This document shows, one piece after another, positions 61,609 through 64,000 of a stretch of 64,000 nucleotides of DNA. Under the pieces are notes generated by a model. The model had not been told where the DNA came from. It saw only the letters and a program-made list of their open reading frames with translations, and did no database searches. The translations under genes and the position numbers were made by a program. Source of the DNA: a virus. The stretch covers positions 33,470 through 97,469 of IMG/VR virus record IMGVR_UViG_3300006028_000001. The stretch is one strand, 5' to 3'. Positions within the stretch are counted from its first letter, which is position 1. Every line of letters begins with the position of its first letter.

Positions 61609-62861
61609 GCACCGCAACCCTCGACCGCCCGGCCGTCCTCGACGAGACCGCGTTCACGGCGCTGTGGAGCGAACACGCCGCCATCACCCGATACATCGCC
61701 CGGCATGTGCCGCACAACGAGGCCGCCGACCTGGCCGACGAAACGTTCACCCGCGCCTGGGCCGGCCGGCACACCTACCGCCCCGGCGCCGGCAGCCCCA
61801 CCGGATGGCTGTACGCCATCGCCGGGCGGGTCGTCGCCGACCACTACCGCACCGCCGGCCGGCGTGTGCACACCGTCGGCATCTGGCCCGACCACGACGA
61901 CGCCGACCACACCGACGTGGCCGCCGACACCGTGTCGGACGCGGCCGTGGCCGAACTGCTCGCGGCGCTGCCGGAGCGGCAGCGGCTGGTGCTGATCCGC
62001 CGCATCCTGCAGGACCAGCCGGTCGCTGCGGTTGCCGCCGAGCTGGACTGCACCCAGGGCACCGTCAAGTCGCTGGCGCATCGCGCCCTCGTCGCGCTGC
62101 GCGCCCTGCTGGCCCCCGCACCGGAGCCGGTCGCGGTCGAGCCGGCCCCCGAACCCGTCGTCGCCCCGGTGACGCCGCCTGCCCCCGAACCCCGGAGTCC
62201 CCATGCCGTTACCCCAACTCGCCCTCGCTGCGCTCGTGGCAGCCGGCGGCCTTCTGGTTGTGCTCGGCCCACTGGCCGTGGCCCGCTACGTCAGCGGCCG
62301 GTCGGCCGCCCCGGTGCAGCCGCCGCCGGAGGGATCCAAGCTCTGGTATCCCGACATCCATTCCACCGCCCCGACCTCACCGGATGTGGCCGGCATGGAG
62401 CCGCCGCCGAAGCCGTGGGAGGTGGACTGGGACCGCCTGGATCTGGAACGCCGGGTGACCGACGCCATCGTGCCCGAGCAGCGGCAGGACGCCTCGTGAC
62501 CGCCGCGCAGATGTGGGCGACCATCCTCCTCGCCGCCGCGTTCGCCGCCGTGGCGGCCGTCGGGTGGCTGTGGGCGAGCCGGGATCCCCAAAGCAGACGC
62601 GACAGCCGGGCGGCCTTCGACGAGCTGCACCAGCTCAACGAGCGGCGGCAGAAGGAAATCGGCACCCTCGCGATCTTCCAGCGCACCCCGGTCGGCGCAG
62701 ACCTGGTCGCCACCGCGGCAGCGCCGCCGACTGTCCCGGGCATCGAGTTCGAACGCACGCAGCGGCTCGAACCGAAGCCGATTCCGCAGGATGTCGTCGA
62801 CCACGTCGAGTTGTGGCGGCAGGCCAACACCGGACGCCACTGGGCTGGTGAGCAGTCGTGA
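61605..62861 (+). CDS. ECF-type RNA polymerase sigma factor (frame stays open into downstream genes)
   Basis: ATG 61605 overlaps the previous stop as ATGA. Residues 15-85 are sigma region 2 (FTALWSEHAAITRYIARHV, ADLADETFTRAW, GWLYAIAGRVVADHYR); residues 112-168 are region 4 (LLAALPERQRLVLIRRIL, then QGTVKSLAHRAL). No anti-sigma motif is seen. The frame does not stop after the sigma domain. It runs on through a Pro/Arg-rich stretch, where the real genes read other frames, to 62861. The functional sigma is probably residues 1 to about 200, with an unusual 3' end. It is the best candidate to read the five GCAACC-N16-CGTA promoters. Confidence 0.8.
   Translation: MSTATLDRPAVLDETAFTALWSEHAAITRYIARHVPHNEAADLADETFTRAWAGRHTYRPGAGSPTGWLYAIAGRVVADHYRTAGRRVHTVGIWPDHDDADHTDVAADTVSDAAVAELLAALPERQRLVLIRRILQDQPVAAVAAELDCTQGTVKSLAHRALVALRALLAPAPEPVAVEPAPEPVVAPVTPPAPEPRSPHAVTPTRPRCARGSRRPSGCARPTGRGPLRQRPVGRPGAAAAGGIQALVSRHPFHRPDLTGCGRHGAAAEAVGGGLGPPGSGTPGDRRHRARAAAGRLVTAAQMWATILLAAAFAAVAAVGWLWASRDPQSRRDSRAAFDELHQLNERRQKEIGTLAIFQRTPVGADLVATAAAPPTVPGIEFERTQRLEPKPIPQDVVDHVELWRQANTGRHWAGEQS
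62203..62499 (+). CDS. single-span membrane protein overlapping the sigma frame
   Basis: 98 residues from ATG 62203. GC at third positions is high in this frame but not in the sigma frame, so this is the real reading here. One hydrophobic helix (about 6-28), then a Pro-rich acidic tail (EVDWDRLDLERRVTD). Overlaps the sigma frame and couples to the next gene by GTGA. It could interact with the sigma factor, but no anti-sigma motif is visible. Confidence 0.6.
   Translation: MPLPQLALAALVAAGGLLVVLGPLAVARYVSGRSAAPVQPPPEGSKLWYPDIHSTAPTSPDVAGMEPPPKPWEVDWDRLDLERRVTDAIVPEQRQDAS
62496..62861 (+). CDS. membrane protein in the sigma frame, separate gene
   Basis: 121 residues from GTG 62496, which overlaps the previous TGA. 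One hydrophobic helix (about 8-28), then a charged helical part (FDELHQLNERRQKEIGTLAIF). It is in the same frame as the sigma gene, so a full fusion protein is formally possible but unlikely. Coupled to the next gene. Confidence 0.6.
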   Translation: MTAAQMWATILLAAAFAAVAAVGWLWASRDPQSRRDSRAAFDELHQLNERRQKEIGTLAIFQRTPVGADLVATAAAPPTVPGIEFERTQRLEPKPIPQDVVDHVELWRQANTGRHWAGEQS

Positions 62862-63223
62862 CCATCAGCCTGCCAACCCGGCGCGGGGTTCACCGGGGCC
62901 GCGTCATCTCCAACGTCGCCGTGATCGACCTGCCGAGGGTCGTGCGCACCAACATGTTCCAGGTCGACCAGTACGGCGGCCGCCTGGAAGCCCACGACCT
63001 CGGCGCCGACGGCATCAACACCCGCTGCGGGACCGGCGTGGCCCTGCTGGACATCATCGCCACGGTTGAAATCCGCGAACGCCGCCCGTGGTGGTGCGTC
63101 GGGTGTTGGCCCACCGACCGGTACTGCCACTGCGGCTGCCCATCCGGGCAGGACACGGTGTGCAGCTTGTGCGGTGCCGTGGCGCAGGACGCCGACGACC
63201 GGATCGCGGGGGCTGACTCGTGA
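62858..63223 (+). CDS. Cys-rich zinc-binding protein
   Basis: 121 residues from GTG 62858. Beta-rich N-terminal half; the C-terminal half has WWCVGCW, YCHCGCP and CSLCGAV, at least three Cys pairs for two zinc ions. Overlaps the next gene's GTG. Unknown function. Confidence 0.65.
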   Translation: MTISLPTRRGVHRGRVISNVAVIDLPRVVRTNMFQVDQYGGRLEAHDLGADGINTRCGTGVALLDIIATVEIRERRPWWCVGCWPTDRYCHCGCPSGQDTVCSLCGAVAQDADDRIAGADS

Positions 63224-63480
63224 GCGGCGGGGTGGTCGTCGCAGCCGTCACCGTGGGCGCGCTGGCTGTTGTCGGTGTGGCGTTGGTGATCGCCGCCGGC
63301 AACCGCGCCGTCGACACCGCAATCGCCCAGGCTGGTCTGTCGCCCCATTGGCAGGCCGACTTCGGCGACGACGGCCGGTCAGATGACGAGGTGCTGGACG
63401 CAATCGGCGCCGACGATCCCGACCTGGCTGACCTGATCGCCCGCATCGATCAGGAGCTCGCGCGAGGCGGTGGGGCATGA
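63220..63480 (+). CDS. small membrane protein
   Basis: 86 residues from GTG 63220. One hydrophobic helix (about 4-27), then an acidic tail (DDGRSDDEVLDAIGADDPD). Coupled to the nuclease gene by ATGA overlap. Confidence 0.6.
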   Translation: MSGGVVVAAVTVGALAVVGVALVIAAGNRAVDTAIAQAGLSPHWQADFGDDGRSDDEVLDAIGADDPDLADLIARIDQELARGGGA

Positions 63481-64000
63481 CCATGACCACCAGCATCGTC
63501 GCCGAGCTACGCGACGGACCCGTCCACCGGCACCGCCAAGACGGCAGCATGTGGTACATCCCGCCACGCACCGGCCAGCGGCTCATCTCCGTCACATCGG
63601 TGTTCGACTTCATCGCCAAGGAGCAACTGGACAAGCGCTGGCGGCCGGGCCTGTCCGCCGCAGCGGCGTTCGACGAACTGCCCCGGGTGGTGGCGGCCAG
63701 TCGCATCAAGCCGTGCGGGCGGACAAACAACGAATGCGACCACGACTTCCAGGTGTCCTGCGCGGCCTGCCCCTGTGGTGACTGCAAGGCGTGCCTGGTC
63801 CGGTGGCTGACCTACCGACACTACGCCGAGACGAAGAAGGCCCGCGATCGTGGATCAGCCATGCACCACTGGATCGAAAACTGGGTCAAGTTCGAAGGCA
63901 AGGTGTCGCAGCCGGATCCGGCCGAGGAGTGCGCGCCGTACGTCGCGTCGTTCCTGCAGTTCACCGAGGACATGGGCCTGACCCCGGATTCGTGGGAGAT
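63477..64000 (+). CDS. Cas4/RecB-like nuclease (runs off the right edge)
   Basis: At least 174 residues from ATG 63477 (ATG 63483 possible); the gene continues past the window. The N-terminus reads like Cas4/RecB-type exonucleases of actinophages: LISVTSVFDFIAKEQLDKRW, later RGSAMHHWIENWV, which begins the PD-(D/E)xK core. A Cys-rich part (CGRTNNECDHDF, CAACPCGDCKAC) may hold an iron-sulphur or zinc site. A replication/recombination role is likely; the catalytic strand lies beyond the edge. Confidence 0.7.
   Translation, partial: MTMTTSIVAELRDGPVHRHRQDGSMWYIPPRTGQRLISVTSVFDFIAKEQLDKRWRPGLSAAAAFDELPRVVAASRIKPCGRTNNECDHDFQVSCAACPCGDCKACLVRWLTYRHYAETKKARDRGSAMHHWIENWVKFEGKVSQPDPAEECAPYVASFLQFTEDMGLTPDSWE

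Noticed and set aside
1-64000. Insertion sequences or transposases
   Set aside because: No transposase-type protein or paired terminal repeats were recognised anywhere in the window; absence is by eye only.

Overview
The window reads as the central part of a large temperate, siphovirus-type actinophage genome, or a phage-plasmid. The DNA is very GC-rich with GC-ending codons, many GTG starts and start-stop overlaps. Actinobacterial hallmarks are present: a DUF397 protein, SpdB/TraB-like transfer proteins, an ECF sigma factor and NlpC/P60 enzymes. The host is therefore a high-GC actinomycete; a Micromonosporaceae or Streptomycetaceae host is likely, but I cannot name it. A tRNA 3'-end sequence (57997-58040) sits beside the integrase with phage genes on BOTH sides. 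It therefore looks like attP of an unintegrated genome rather than one end of a prophage. The window opens inside the major capsid gene and closes inside a Cas4/RecB-like nuclease gene, so terminase, portal and probably DNA polymerase genes lie outside.

Layout. (1) 1-16860, + strand: head and tail genes. These are capsid, connector and neck proteins, tail tube, two overlapping tail chaperones with a possible +1 frameshift, a 1269-residue tape measure carrying an NlpC/P60 domain, tail-tip and LamG proteins, and an FG-GAP/SGNH esterase lipoprotein. (2) 17043-22395, + strand: lysis and accessory genes (two peptidase-like proteins, several small membrane proteins, a lone LuxR-type HTH), ending in a strong terminator at 22468-22530. 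Two small genes and a tRNA-like structure lie antisense here. (3) 22564-35612, - strand: a module resembling the transfer region of actinomycete integrative conjugative elements. It has a TraB/FtsK-like translocase with winged-helix tail, a SpdB/DUF2637-like membrane protein, further membrane proteins, a GIY-YIG-like protein, a Nudix (Pif-like?) protein and many tiny genes. (4) 35783-44211: regulators, a ParB-like operon, a DUF6221-type gene cluster, and a replication initiator gene with iterons inside its coding sequence. (5) 44773-50766 (+) and 50818-56655 (-): about 45 genes, mostly tiny and tightly packed, including an intramembrane S2P protease and an HNH-like lipoprotein. (6) 56738-60765: divergent promoters, a decayed gene, attP, integrase, repressor and Cro-like switch. 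(7) 60769-64000, + strand: small zinc-binding and HTH proteins, an ECF sigma factor, membrane proteins and the nuclease.

The main result is a regulatory circuit. A bipartite element, GCAACC-N16-CGTA/G, occurs at 40010-40039, 43086-43115, 45656-45685, 47113-47142 and 56390-56419. It is always in the orientation of, and just upstream of, a tightly packed accessory gene array. This is the architecture of an ECF-sigma promoter, and the same genome encodes an ECF sigma factor at 61605. I infer that the phage runs its accessory operons through its own ECF sigma. The phage-encoded site-2 protease (itself inside one of these operons) and small membrane proteins overlapping the sigma gene raise the further possibility of a phage-encoded sigma/anti-sigma/protease pathway; that last step is speculative.

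All calls come from reading the sequence and from family knowledge; no database search was run. Most of the tiny genes have no recognisable function.
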